Shown: positions 1 to 8,427 of the stretch, piece after piece
Layout of the letters: each line of letters opens with the position of its first letter
How positions within the stretch are numbered: position 1 is the stretch's first letter
DNA from: Streptomyces sp. STR69
Lineage (GTDB): Bacteria > Actinomycetota > Actinomycetes > Streptomycetales > Streptomycetaceae
Length of the DNA: 64,000 nt
Direction of reading: 5' to 3'
Assembly: GCF_024519455.1 (NCBI RefSeq)
Contig: NZ_JALJRY010000006.1
Coordinates: forward strand, 213,815 to 277,814
Translations under genes and position numbers: made by a program
The notes under the pieces: model-generated
What the model saw: only the letters and a program-made list of their open reading frames with translations
Database searches by the model: none
What the model was told of the DNA's origin: nothing

Positions 1-1238
1 CCGATGACACCGTCGCGCGCCGCCTGGTAATCGCCGTCGTTGTTGTCCTTGCTGACCTGCTTGTGACGGGAGATCCACACCGTCATGGAGCTGTTGGCGA
101 CCGCGACGGGCTTGCGGCCCGCGGAGTCGTCGGCGAGCGAGTCGGCCAGTTTCAGGCCCTTGCCCAGCGTGGCGATCTCCTGGTCGTAGCCCCAGTCGTA
201 GGCGTCCATGACCGTGCCGTCCGCGAGTTCGTGGGTCTCCGCGCCGCGGCTGACCAGCGTCAGGTTCTCGTCGCTGCGGGCCTTCAGGGAGGCGATGCGG
301 GCGTCGTGCAGCACGTTGAGCGACTTGACCCCGTGGTCGTAGGAGTCGTTCAGACCCGCGCGGGCGACGGTGTGGCCGACGACCACCCACAGCAGGACGA
401 CCGCTGTGGTGGCCGAGGCGGCTACCAGGCCGTGGTTCAGCACCCGGTTGGTGCGCTGGTAGTTGCGCCGCTGGGCCCAGGCCAGTCCGCCGAGCGCGAC
501 GAGCCCGAGGGCGATCGCGAACCACGGGTACGGCGTCGCGTTCCCGTAGTCGGTGCTCAGCCGCGCGTTCTCGTTCTTGTAGAGCTTCTGGGCCGTCGGC
601 AGCATCTGGTTCTGCATGGTGTTGTTCGCGGCGCGCAGATAGGCGCCGCCCACCGGGAAGCCCTGCCGGTTGTTGGCGCGGGCCGATTCGACCAGGCCCT
701 TGTACTCCGGCAGGAGTTCGTTGAGATCCGTGATGAAGCCCGCGGACGACGAGCCCGGGTCGGTGTTGGCGGCGGCCGTGACCAGCTTCGAGGCGGCCGT
801 CTTGATGTCCTTCTCGTACTGGGCGCGGGTCGCCTGCGTCTCCTGCAGACCCGCCAGATAACCGGTGGCCGCCATCGTGTTGGCGTCCGCGAGCGAGCGG
901 TAGATGTCCGCCGCGTCCGAGCTGAGCGGCTGGCTGTGGTGGAGGACGTCGTCGGCCGCCGTGGCACGGCTGTCGGTCTGCCAGGCGGTGACCGCGCCGA
1001 ACGCCACCACCAGCACGGCCAGCAGCGCGCCGATGGCCCGCAGCCGGCCCGGCTCGGTGGTGGCCGCCGCGCGCAGCCGGTCGACGCCCTCGGCCAGCGC
1101 CGTACGGCGCGCGGGTGCCGCTTCCGGCGCACGCCGGGGCGCGGGCGCCCCTGGCCGGCCCGACTGTGCCGGCAGCACCGGCATCGTGGGCACGCCGGCG
1201 CCCGGTGGCGCCGTACTGCTTTTCGGCGGTTGTGTCAC
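1..1238 (-). CDS. Membrane protein of unknown function, C-terminus outside window
   Basis: I do not recognise a specific function. About 412 residues are visible and the gene runs off the left edge. The GTG start at 1236-1238 has a GGAGGT ribosome site five bases upstream. The N-terminal 60 residues are rich in Pro, Ala and Arg and probably cytoplasmic. A first membrane segment lies near residues 67-86 (LLAVLVVAF core), followed by a 145-residue Ala/Asn/Thr-rich, probably helical extracytoplasmic region. Two more membrane segments follow near 236-252 and 271-291, then a second hydrophilic region containing YDWGYDQEI. The shape suggests a surface sensor or scaffold, but that is inference. The protein is distinct from the sugar operon downstream, from which it is separated by 185 bases. 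The gene call is firm and the role is open. Confidence 0.8.
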   Translation of the reverse strand, partial: MTQPPKSSTAPPGAGVPTMPVLPAQSGRPGAPAPRRAPEAAPARRTALAEGVDRLRAAATTEPGRLRAIGALLAVLVVAFGAVTAWQTDSRATAADDVLHHSQPLSSDAADIYRSLADANTMAATGYLAGLQETQATRAQYEKDIKTAASKLVTAAANTDPGSSSAGFITDLNELLPEYKGLVESARANNRQGFPVGGAYLRAANNTMQNQMLPTAQKLYKNENARLSTDYGNATPYPWFAIALGLVALGGLAWAQRRNYQRTNRVLNHGLVAASATTAVVLLWVVVGHTVARAGLNDSYDHGVKSLNVLHDARIASLKARSDENLTLVSRGAETHELADGTVMDAYDWGYDQEIATLGKGLKLADSLADDSAGRKPVAVANSSMTVWISRHKQVSKDNNDGDYQAARDGVI

Positions 1239-1423
1239 TGCTGACCTCCCCCAGGGTCATCCCGTCGGCGCAAGTATCGCCGCCAGGACTGACATTCCGC
1301 ACGGGCCTTCACTGGATCTTGATCGGATCGCAGCGTGGTGACCGGATTTCCGGCACCACACAACGCCCCCCACCGCCCCCTTGTCCATGAATACGCCGTG
1401 GGAATCTGTTCGGTTCCCGGGTG

Positions 1424-2395
1424 TCAGTGCTCGTAGTACCCCCGCGCCCGCACATGCGCCTCGGCCGGAACTCCCACATGATCCAGACCCAGCAGCACCG
1501 CGCCGAGGACCGGCCGCGCCGTGACCACCGTCGCCACCGCCTTCGGCGCCCGGGCAGCCAGCAACTCCCTTATACGGTCGTCCAGTTGGGGATGCCGGGC
1601 GGCGAGGACGCTCCCGCCGAGCAGCACCGGTGCCTCCTCGTCGAGCAGTTCGAGGCGGGTCAGCGCGACCGTCGCCATCGCCACCACCTCCTCCGCCATC
1701 CGGTCCACGATCGAGCGGGCCACCGGGTCGCCGTCCGCCGCCGTCGCGAACAGCACCGGTGTCAACTCGTGCCGACGGTGGTGCGCGACATGTTCGAGAT
1801 GCAGCGCCTCGACGAGGCCGTACATGGAGTCCAGGCCGAAATACGCCGGGAGCGTACGCGCCAGGGCCGTGGGGCCGCCGCGTCCGTCCTCGGCGCGGGC
1901 CGCGTGCCACAGGGCCTCCTCCGCCAGGCCCCAACCACCGCCCCAGTCACCGGAGATACGGCCCAGCGCCGGGAAGCGGGCGGTACGGCCGTCGGGCCGC
2001 ATGCCGACGCAGTTGATACCCGCCCCGCACACCACGGCGACTCCGCGCGGTTCGGGGATGCCCGCCCGCAGGATCGCGAACGTGTCGTTGCGCACCTCCA
2101 CACTCGTGCCCCACGCGCGCGCGTGCAGCGCGGCGGCCAACTGCTCCTCCTCCACGGGGAAGTCGGCGTTGGCGAGACAGGCCGACACATGGCCGACCGC
2201 GCTCACCCCGGCGTCCGCGAAGGCGCGGGCGACCACCTCCCCGAGGGCGTCCACGGCCGTGTCGATGCCCACGACCGGGGGTCGGAACCCGCCGCCGCGG
2301 GCCGTGGCGAGGATCTCTCCGTCGGCCGCCACGACCGCGACGTCGGTCTTGCTGTTGCCCGCGTCGACGGCGAGGACACTTGCGGTCAGGCCCAC
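1424..2395 (-). CDS. BadF/BadG-family sugar kinase, N-acetylglucosamine-kinase-like
   Basis: A 323-residue protein of the BadF/BadG/BcrA/D ATPase family, which includes eukaryotic-type N-acetylglucosamine kinase. It probably phosphorylates a sugar in the cytoplasm using ATP. Visible motifs are the phosphate-1 loop AVDAGNSKTD near residues 8-17, the second loop VVCGAGINCVG, and the RISGDWGGGWGLAEEA adenosine/phosphate segment. The GTG start at 2393-2395 overlaps the end of the GH4 gene by ten bases, so the two are translationally coupled. It is the last gene of the leftward sugar operon. Context with a 6-phospho-glucosidase suggests it supplies or consumes a phosphosugar made from an ABC-imported oligosaccharide. 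The exact substrate (GlcNAc, glucosamine or glucose) cannot be read from sequence. Confidence 0.88.
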   Translation of the reverse strand: MGLTASVLAVDAGNSKTDVAVVAADGEILATARGGGFRPPVVGIDTAVDALGEVVARAFADAGVSAVGHVSACLANADFPVEEEQLAAALHARAWGTSVEVRNDTFAILRAGIPEPRGVAVVCGAGINCVGMRPDGRTARFPALGRISGDWGGGWGLAEEALWHAARAEDGRGGPTALARTLPAYFGLDSMYGLVEALHLEHVAHHRRHELTPVLFATAADGDPVARSIVDRMAEEVVAMATVALTRLELLDEEAPVLLGGSVLAARHPQLDDRIRELLAARAPKAVATVVTARPVLGAVLLGLDHVGVPAEAHVRARGYYEH

Positions 2396-3651
2396 GCGAG
2401 GTGCTCCCGGTTGTGCGCGATCAGCTGGTCGGTCAGGGCTTCGGCGTACTCGTACTGGCCGATCAGGGGATGCGAGAGCAGCGCCCGGAACACCCGGTCC
2501 CGGCCACCGCGCAGCGCGGCCTCCAGGGCGAGGTCCTCGTACGCGGTCACATGGGACATCAACCCCGCGTACAGCGGGTCGACTTCGGCCACGGGAAGCG
2601 GCGTCGGACCCATGGCGCCGACCGCGGCCTGCACCTCGATGACGGCGTCGTCCGGCAGGAACGGCAGCGTGCCCTTGTTGTACGTGTTCACCACCTGGTA
2701 GGGACTCCCGCCCCCGCCGAGCAGCGCGGCGGCCAGATCCACGGCGGCCTCGGAGTAGTAGGCGCCACCCCGCTTGGCGAGCAGCGCGGGCTTCTCGTCG
2801 AGCGCCGGATCGGCGTACATCTTCAGCAGGTTCCGTTCCATCTCGGCCACTTCGGAGGCCCGCGACGGCTTCGTACGGAGTTCCCGTACGACCTCGTCGT
2901 GCGCGTAGAAGTACCGCAGGTAGTACGACGGGACCACGCCGAGCCGGTCGAGCAGCACCCGGGGCAGGCTCAGGTCGGCGGCGATGTCGTCGCCGAACTC
3001 GCCGAGCAGCTTGGGCAGGACGTTCTCGCCCTCGGGCCCGCCGAGCCGCACACCGGTCTCCCAGGTGAGGTGGTTGAGACCCACGTGGTCGAGGTGGACA
3101 TCGTCCGCGCCGACCCCGAGGAGCCCGGCGAACTTCCGCTGGAAGCCGATCGCCACATTGCACAGCCCGACCGCCTTGTGGCCGGCCTGGAGCAGGGCGC
3201 GGGTCACGATCCCCACCGGGTTGGTGAAGTCGATGATCCAGGCGTTCGGGTTCGTACGGCGGACCCGTTCCGCGATGTCGAGAACCACCGGCACCGTGCG
3301 CAGCGCCTTGGCGAGGCCGCCCGCACCGGTCGTCTCCTGACCGACGCAGCCGCACTCCAGCGGCCAGGTCTCGTCCTGCTCGCGAGCAGCCTGGCCGCCG
3401 ACCCGCAGCTGGAGCAGCACCGCGTCGGCGCCCTCGACACCGGCGTCCAGGTCGTCCGTCGTCACGATCCTGCCGGGGTGCCCCTGCTTGGCGAAGATCC
3501 GGCGGGCCAACCCGCCCACCAGCTCCAGGCGTTCGGGCGCCGGGTCGACGAGGACCAGTTCCTCGACGGGCAGGGTGTCCCTCAACCGGGCGAAACCGTC
3601 GATGAGTTCGGGTGTGTAGGTCGAGCCTCCGCCGACCACGGCGAGTTTCAT
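2386..3651 (-). CDS. Glycoside hydrolase family 4, 6-phospho-beta-glucosidase-like
   Basis: A 421-residue cytoplasmic enzyme of GH4, the NAD- and Mn-dependent glycosidases that work by transient oxidation at C3. The N-terminal Rossmann segment VVGGGSTYTP (residues 5-14) binds NAD. The likely metal ligands are Cys164 in GLCNVAIGF and His194 in VGLNHLTW. The IIDFTNPVGIVTRAL segment and length fit the 6-phospho-beta-glucosidase branch better than the alpha-glucosidase or alpha-galactosidase branches. The start ATG lies 6 bases after the upstream permease stop, and the kinase gene overlaps its end. Uptake here is by an ABC system, which does not phosphorylate its cargo, so either the neighbouring kinase makes the phosphorylated substrate or this member accepts an unphosphorylated one. 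Confidence 0.92.
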   Translation of the reverse strand: MKLAVVGGGSTYTPELIDGFARLRDTLPVEELVLVDPAPERLELVGGLARRIFAKQGHPGRIVTTDDLDAGVEGADAVLLQLRVGGQAAREQDETWPLECGCVGQETTGAGGLAKALRTVPVVLDIAERVRRTNPNAWIIDFTNPVGIVTRALLQAGHKAVGLCNVAIGFQRKFAGLLGVGADDVHLDHVGLNHLTWETGVRLGGPEGENVLPKLLGEFGDDIAADLSLPRVLLDRLGVVPSYYLRYFYAHDEVVRELRTKPSRASEVAEMERNLLKMYADPALDEKPALLAKRGGAYYSEAAVDLAAALLGGGGSPYQVVNTYNKGTLPFLPDDAVIEVQAAVGAMGPTPLPVAEVDPLYAGLMSHVTAYEDLALEAALRGGRDRVFRALLSHPLIGQYEYAEALTDQLIAHNREHLAWA

Positions 3652-3657
3652 ACGTGG

Positions 3658-4551
3658 TTAACCCTTCACTCCGGTGAGCGTGACACCCTCGACGAACGCC
3701 TTCTGCGCGAAGAAGAACACGAGGATCACGGGGGCCATGACCAGCACGGTCGCGGCCATGGTGAGATTCCAGTCGGTGTGGTGCGCGCCCTTGAACGACT
3801 CCAGGCCGTAACTCAGGGTCCAGGCACCGGGGTTCTCGGACGCGTAGATCTGCGGCCCGAAGTAGTCGTTCCAGGCGTAGAAGAACTGGAAGAGCGCGAT
3901 GGCGGCGATACCGGGCTTGGCCATCGGCAGCACGACCCGCACGAGCGTCTTGAACTCGCCGCAGCCGTCGACCTTCGCCGCGTCCAGGTACTCGTTCGGG
4001 ATGGTCATCAGGAACTGGCGGAGAAGGAAGATGGAGAAGGCATCTCCGAACGCCATCGGGATGATCAGCGGCCACAGCGTGCCCGACAGGTCCAACTGCT
4101 TGGCCCAGAACAGGTACATGGGGATGATGACGACCTGCGGCGGCAGCATCATCATCGAGATGACCAGCATCAGCGACAGATTCCGGCCCCGGAAGCGGAA
4201 CTTGGCGAGCGCGTACGCCACCGGGATCGACGACACGACGGTCAGCACGGTGCCGAGACCGGCGTAGATCAGCGTGTTCTTCCACCAGGTGAGGAAGCCC
4301 GGGGTGTCGAAGACCTTGCGGTAGTTGCCCCACTCCCAGGTGTGCGGGATCAGGTCCCGGCTCAGGGCCTGGCTGTCGCTCATCAGCGAGGTCAGGAACA
4401 CGAACACGAACGGGAGCGTGAAGAAGAGCGCGGCGGCGACGCCGAGCGAGTGGATCGCGATCCACTCCATGAGCGCCTTGCGGCGGGCGACGCGCTCGGC
4501 GGGGGTCACCGGCGCCCGCAACTCCACGGGCTTGTCGAGTACTTGGGCCAT
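3658..4551 (-). CDS. Sugar ABC transporter permease, MalG type
   Basis: A 297-residue inner-membrane permease of the carbohydrate ABC transporter CUT1 group. It has about six hydrophobic segments; the first, near residues 33-55, follows a charged cytoplasmic N-terminus. The ATPase-docking EAA loop is visible as EYLDAAKVDGCGEF followed by VLPMAKPGIAA. It pairs with the MalF-type permease encoded four bases upstream to form the channel for the sugar bound by the lipoprotein at 5504-6862. No ATP-binding gene is present in the operon; in Streptomyces such orphan importers are usually powered by the shared ATPase MsiK. The ATG start is well supported by spacing. Confidence 0.94.
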   Translation of the reverse strand: MAQVLDKPVELRAPVTPAERVARRKALMEWIAIHSLGVAAALFFTLPFVFVFLTSLMSDSQALSRDLIPHTWEWGNYRKVFDTPGFLTWWKNTLIYAGLGTVLTVVSSIPVAYALAKFRFRGRNLSLMLVISMMMLPPQVVIIPMYLFWAKQLDLSGTLWPLIIPMAFGDAFSIFLLRQFLMTIPNEYLDAAKVDGCGEFKTLVRVVLPMAKPGIAAIALFQFFYAWNDYFGPQIYASENPGAWTLSYGLESFKGAHHTDWNLTMAATVLVMAPVILVFFFAQKAFVEGVTLTGVKG

Positions 4552-4554
4552 GGG

Positions 4555-5496
4555 TCAGTCACCTGCCAGGTTGAGGCCGCCCCGGCGCCGCATCAGGAAC
4601 GCGGTGAACACCATCGACAGGGCGAACAGGACGAGTGCCACCACGCAGGCCGAGCCGTAGTCGAAGCGCTGGAAGCCGAGGTTGTAGACGAGCTGGGGAA
4701 GGGTGAGCGTGGACTTCTCCGGGTAGCCGGGCTCGAACTGCGTGCCCGCGCCCTGGATCACGCCGGACGCGACCTTCCCGGCGATGAGCGGCTGTGTGTA
4801 GTACTGCATGGTCTGGATCACGCCGGTGACGACGGCGAACATCACGATCGGCGAGATGTTCGGCAGCGTGACGAACCGGAACCGCTGCCAGGCCGAGGCG
4901 CCGTCCAACTCGGCCGCCTCGTACTGCTCCTGGGGTACGTCGAGCAGCGCGGCCATGAAGATGACCATGAGGTCGCCGATGCCCCAGAGGGCGAGCAGGG
5001 TGAGGGCCGGCTTGGACCAGGTGGGGTCGTTGAACCAGCCCGGGGCCGGGATGCCGACCTTCTCCAGGATCGAATTCACCGGCCCGGTACCGGGGTTGAG
5101 CAGGAACGCGAACGCCATCGTCGCCGCGACCGGCGGGGCGAGGTACGGCAGGTAGAAGAGCGTGCGGAAGACGCCCGTAGCCGTCTTGATCTTGGTGATC
5201 AACAGGCCGACGCCGAGCCCGAACACGACCCGCAGCGAGACCATCACCACGACCAGCCACAGGGTGTTGCGCATCGCGGGCCAGAAGTACGGATAGTTCT
5301 TGAAGACGTACGTCCAGTTCTTCGTCCCCACCCACGTCGGCGGCTTGAAGCCGTCGTAGTGCATGAACGAGAAATAGACCGTCGAGATCAGCGGATACGC
5401 GAAGAAGACCGCGAAGCCGATCAGCCAGGGCGACATGAAGGCGAGAGTGCGAAGCGCCGACCGGCGGCGCTTCGACGCCAGAGTAATTGTGCTCAT
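4555..5496 (-). CDS. Sugar ABC transporter permease, MalF type
   Basis: A 313-residue CUT1-group permease with six predicted membrane helices and a hydrophilic, Arg-rich N-terminus (residues 1-18). The EAA loop reads EQYEAAELDGASAWQRF followed by TLPNISPIVMF. It is the partner of the MalG-type permease immediately downstream and lies 7 bases after the binding-protein gene, so the genes are co-transcribed. As in other actinobacterial CUT1 systems it lacks the large periplasmic insertion of enterobacterial MalF. Confidence 0.94.
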   Translation of the reverse strand: MSTITLASKRRRSALRTLAFMSPWLIGFAVFFAYPLISTVYFSFMHYDGFKPPTWVGTKNWTYVFKNYPYFWPAMRNTLWLVVVMVSLRVVFGLGVGLLITKIKTATGVFRTLFYLPYLAPPVAATMAFAFLLNPGTGPVNSILEKVGIPAPGWFNDPTWSKPALTLLALWGIGDLMVIFMAALLDVPQEQYEAAELDGASAWQRFRFVTLPNISPIVMFAVVTGVIQTMQYYTQPLIAGKVASGVIQGAGTQFEPGYPEKSTLTLPQLVYNLGFQRFDYGSACVVALVLFALSMVFTAFLMRRRGGLNLAGD

Positions 5497-5503
5497 CTTG
5501 CTG

Positions 5504-6862
5504 CTACTTCGCCTGCGCGATGTCCGTGTCGATCTGCTTGGCCGTGCTCTTCAGGGCCGAGTCGAGATCCTTTACCTTGCCGCTCTCGTAGTCGTATCCG
5601 AGGTTCTGGATCGTCGTCAGGTACACACCGCCGTTGATGGAGGCGGGACTTGTCGTCGAGTACTGGTTCGAGGCGATGTCCAGGAACGTCTTGAAGCGCG
5701 GGTCGTACTTCAGGTTCGGGGACTTGAGGGCGGCGAGGGTGGAGGGCACGTTGTGGATGGCGTTGGAGAAGCCGACCACCGCGTCCGTGTCCGTGGTGAT
5801 GTACTTGACGAACTCCCAAGCGGCGTTCTGCTTCTTGCTGTTGGCGGCGATACCGGTGATCGTGCCGGTGATGTAGCCCTTGCCGTACTGGGCGACCTGG
5901 TCGTCCGGCACGGGCAGCGGGGCAACTCCTATGTCCAGCTTGGGATTCGCGGCCGTGGCCATCCCGAGCCGCCACTCACCGTCGAGCTGCATCGCGACCT
6001 GACCGGTGTGGAAGGGGTGCTTGTCGCCCCACTCGTCGCCGAGCGTGGAGCGGTAGCTCTCCAGCTTCTTGAATCCGCCGAGTTCGTCGACGAGCTTCTT
6101 CTGCAGGGTGAATCCGGCCTTGAACGCGGGGTCCGTGGCGAGCGCCGACTTTCCGCTCTTGTCGAAGTACGTCGGCGAGAACTGCGCGAAGATGTGCTCG
6201 GTCGTGGTCTCCCAGCCGTGGTAGTCCGGCATGAACCCGAGCTGCGAGTACGTGTCGCCCTTGCTGATCGTCAACTTCTTGGCGTCGGCCTCGAATTCGG
6301 ACCAGGTCTTGGGCGGGCTGGTGATACCGGCCTTCTTGAACTCCGTCTTGTTGTAGTAGAGCCCGTACGCGTCGCCCAGCAGGGGAGCGGTGCAGCGGTT
6401 CCCGTCGAACTGGGTGTACTCGTTCATCGCCTTGGGGAACGTCGTCTCCGGGTCGATGCCGTCCTTCTTGAAGAGGGGGTTGAGATCGACCAGGGCGCCC
6501 GAGGAACAGAACTTGCCGACATTGTTCGTCGTGAAGGACGAGATCACGTCGGGCGACTTGCCGCCGCCGGTGCGCAGCGCCTGGTTGATCTTGTCGTCCG
6601 TCATGTTGCCGACGACGTTCACGTGGATGTTGGGGTGCGCCTTCTCGAACCCGGCGACCAGCGACTTCACGGCGCTCAGCTCGGAGGCCGCGCTCCAGGC
6701 GTGCCAGAAGTTGATGGTGACGTCCTTCGAGGCGTCGTCGGAGCCACCGGACGAGGACTGGCCGGTACAGGCGGTGGCGAGGAGGGCGAAGGAGGCGGAG
6801 GCGGCGAGCGCGACAGCCGCTTTCCGGGATGTTACGGACATCTTCCGGGACGTTCCGGGCAT
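5504..6862 (-). CDS. Extracellular sugar-binding lipoprotein of ABC importer
   Basis: A 452-residue solute-binding protein of the MalE-like family 1 group. The N-terminus has a basic region, a hydrophobic Ala-rich core and a lipobox-like LLATAC ending at Cys35 or so, so it is probably a membrane-anchored lipoprotein. The mature part contains typical elements such as INFWHAW, NAFFMDP-like aromatic sugar contacts (for example YGLYYNKTEF), and VAMQLDGEWRLG. The start at 6860-6862 was chosen for its GGGAGA ribosome site eight bases upstream; an in-frame ATG seven codons later (MSVTSRK) is the alternative. It is the first transport gene of the operon, 121 bases downstream of the ROK regulator, and no separate operator palindrome is seen in that gap. 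Confidence 0.92.
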   Translation of the reverse strand: MPGTSRKMSVTSRKAAVALAASASFALLATACTGQSSSGGSDDASKDVTINFWHAWSAASELSAVKSLVAGFEKAHPNIHVNVVGNMTDDKINQALRTGGGKSPDVISSFTTNNVGKFCSSGALVDLNPLFKKDGIDPETTFPKAMNEYTQFDGNRCTAPLLGDAYGLYYNKTEFKKAGITSPPKTWSEFEADAKKLTISKGDTYSQLGFMPDYHGWETTTEHIFAQFSPTYFDKSGKSALATDPAFKAGFTLQKKLVDELGGFKKLESYRSTLGDEWGDKHPFHTGQVAMQLDGEWRLGMATAANPKLDIGVAPLPVPDDQVAQYGKGYITGTITGIAANSKKQNAAWEFVKYITTDTDAVVGFSNAIHNVPSTLAALKSPNLKYDPRFKTFLDIASNQYSTTSPASINGGVYLTTIQNLGYDYESGKVKDLDSALKSTAKQIDTDIAQAK

Positions 6863-6983
6863 GGCAAGGTCTCCCAAGGGCGGGGCGGGGCGAGGTGGTT
6901 GGGGAAGCCGGGTGGGTCGGGTGGGCCGAAACCGGTCTGGGGGAACCGGAGTCGGTACGGAGAACCGGGTCTGTCGGGTGGTC

Positions 6984-8210
6984 TCAGCGCGAGGTGTCGA
7001 AGACCTCGTCGCGGGTCGTTGCCAGCGCGCTTTCCAACGCGCCGCGCAGCACGGGCTGTTCATGGACGTCGCCGACGACGAGCCGGGGCCGGGACGCCGC
7101 CAGCTCCTCCAACTCGGCCTGGACGAGGGCACGTAGCGGTTCGCCGCCGGCGGTCAACGACGCACCGCTGAGGACGACGAGTTCGGGGTCGAGCACGGAG
7201 ACGAGCGAGGCGAGACCGGTCGCGAGGTGGGTCGCGTAGATCTCCAGGAGCCGCCGCTGGGGACCGGTGGTGTGGTCGGCGGCGGTGGCGACGAGGGCGG
7301 CGGCGACCTCGGCGTAGGGACCCGTCGGAATCTCGGTGATGCCGAGTTCGCGGGCGAGTTGGGGCAGGGCCTGGGAGCCCGCAAGTGCCTGGTAACCACC
7401 GCTGTTGGCCTTGGTCACCTGGCGGACCAGGGGTGCGCCGGGCACGGGCAGGAAGCCGACCTCGCCCGCGCCGCCGGTCCAGCCGCGGTGCAGCCGGCCG
7501 CCGAGGACCAGGGCGGCGCCGAGGCCGCCCTCGTTCCACAGCAGCACGAAGTCGCCGTGCCCGCGGGCCGCGCCGAGCCGCTGCTCGGCTATGGCGACGA
7601 GATTGACGTCGTTCTCGTACTCCACCGGCATCGGCAGCGCGGCGGCGAGTTCGTCGAGGAGGGCGGGGGAGTGCCAGCCCGGCAGGTGCGAGGCGTACCG
7701 CAGCCGGCCGGTGTTGGGGTCGAAGGCGCCGGGGGTCCCGATGACGAGGCGATGGATGTCGCCCCGCGCGAGCCCTGCCGCCTTGACGGCCCCGTCGAGG
7801 GTGTCGGTGACCTGCTGCACGACGGGCTGGGCGGGCCGCCGGCCGGGGGTGGCGAGCTCGAACTCGCCCACCGTACGGCCGGTGACATCGGCGACGGCGG
7901 CCCGGATGCGCTCCGGCGTGACGTCGAGCCCGGCGGCGTACGCCGCGCCCGGATTGACCACGTACAGCTGGGCGTTGGGGCCGGGCCGCCCCTCGCTCGT
8001 CCCCGTGGCGAGGACGAGCCCCGCCGCTTCCAGCCGGGCGAGCAGCTGGGAGGCGGTCGGCTTGGAGAGTCCGGTGAGCTTGCCGATCCGGGTGCGGGAG
8101 AGCGGGCCGTGCTCCAGGAGGAGGTCCAGGGCGGCGCGGTCGTTCATGGCTCGCAGGACGCGAGGGGTGCCCGGGGTACCCGTTCCCGGGGTACCGGAGG
8201 TTCCTGCCAT
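6984..8210 (-). CDS. ROK-family transcriptional regulator of the sugar operon
   Basis: A 408-residue regulator. The N-terminal winged helix-turn-helix (about residues 18-75, with LSRTRIGKLTGLSKPTASQLLARLEAAG split across the recognition region) is followed by a ROK sugar-binding/kinase-like domain. The domain includes TPGAFDPNTGRL, the NDVNLVAIAEQ segment and a final VLDPELVVLSG. It most likely represses the downstream importer, glucosidase and kinase genes and is released by the imported sugar or its phosphate. The ATG at 8208-8210 is preferred because AGGTGG sits eight bases upstream; a GTG four codons earlier lacks spacing from any ribosome site. It is the first gene of the leftward operon, with a palindromic operator 88 bases before its start. 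Confidence 0.9.
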   Translation of the reverse strand: MAGTSGTPGTGTPGTPRVLRAMNDRAALDLLLEHGPLSRTRIGKLTGLSKPTASQLLARLEAAGLVLATGTSEGRPGPNAQLYVVNPGAAYAAGLDVTPERIRAAVADVTGRTVGEFELATPGRRPAQPVVQQVTDTLDGAVKAAGLARGDIHRLVIGTPGAFDPNTGRLRYASHLPGWHSPALLDELAAALPMPVEYENDVNLVAIAEQRLGAARGHGDFVLLWNEGGLGAALVLGGRLHRGWTGGAGEVGFLPVPGAPLVRQVTKANSGGYQALAGSQALPQLARELGITEIPTGPYAEVAAALVATAADHTTGPQRRLLEIYATHLATGLASLVSVLDPELVVLSGASLTAGGEPLRALVQAELEELAASRPRLVVGDVHEQPVLRGALESALATTRDEVFDTSR

Positions 8211-8297
8211 GTCGTACGCCACCTGCCTTTCGAACTCTCGTCGAACGCTCGGAAGCCTCGAACGTCCGAACCACCCAGCGTGTCACGTGATCACTGT

Positions 8298-8312
8298 TAG
8301 GAAAGTTTCCTA
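8298..8312. promoter_or_regulatory. ROK-type operator palindrome
   Basis: TAGGAAAGTTTCCTA is a perfect 7-bp inverted repeat around one central base. It lies about 88 bases upstream of the ROK regulator start, in the only AT-rich patch of this intergenic region. Sites with AGGAAA and TTTCCT half-sites are typical of ROK-family regulators in actinobacteria. It probably mediates autoregulation and control of the whole operon. Confidence 0.7.
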
Positions 8313-8359
8313 TTGGGTGGGAGGAACGTAAGCCCGGAACGAAGGGGGCGTCAATAGAC

Positions 8360-8400
8360 ACCGCCCCCGAGGCAACAGACTCGTTACCTGCGGGGGCGGT
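8360..8400 (-). terminator. Hairpin terminator after secreted-protein gene
   Basis: ACCGCCCCCG and CGGGGGCGGT form a perfect 10-bp stem around a 21-base loop. It starts 28 bases past the stop of the leftward gene at 8428-9261 and separates that gene from the ROK promoter region. There is no U-tract, as is usual in Streptomyces. Confidence 0.65.
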
Positions 8401-8427
8401 GGGAGGGGGCTGGTGTTACCCGGCGTC

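Noticed and set aside
2380..5637. Very long open frame on the plus strand opposite the sugar operon
   Set aside because: It is the GC-rich antisense shadow of three real genes, has no ribosome site, and its product is Arg/Gly/Glu/His-rich without any domain.
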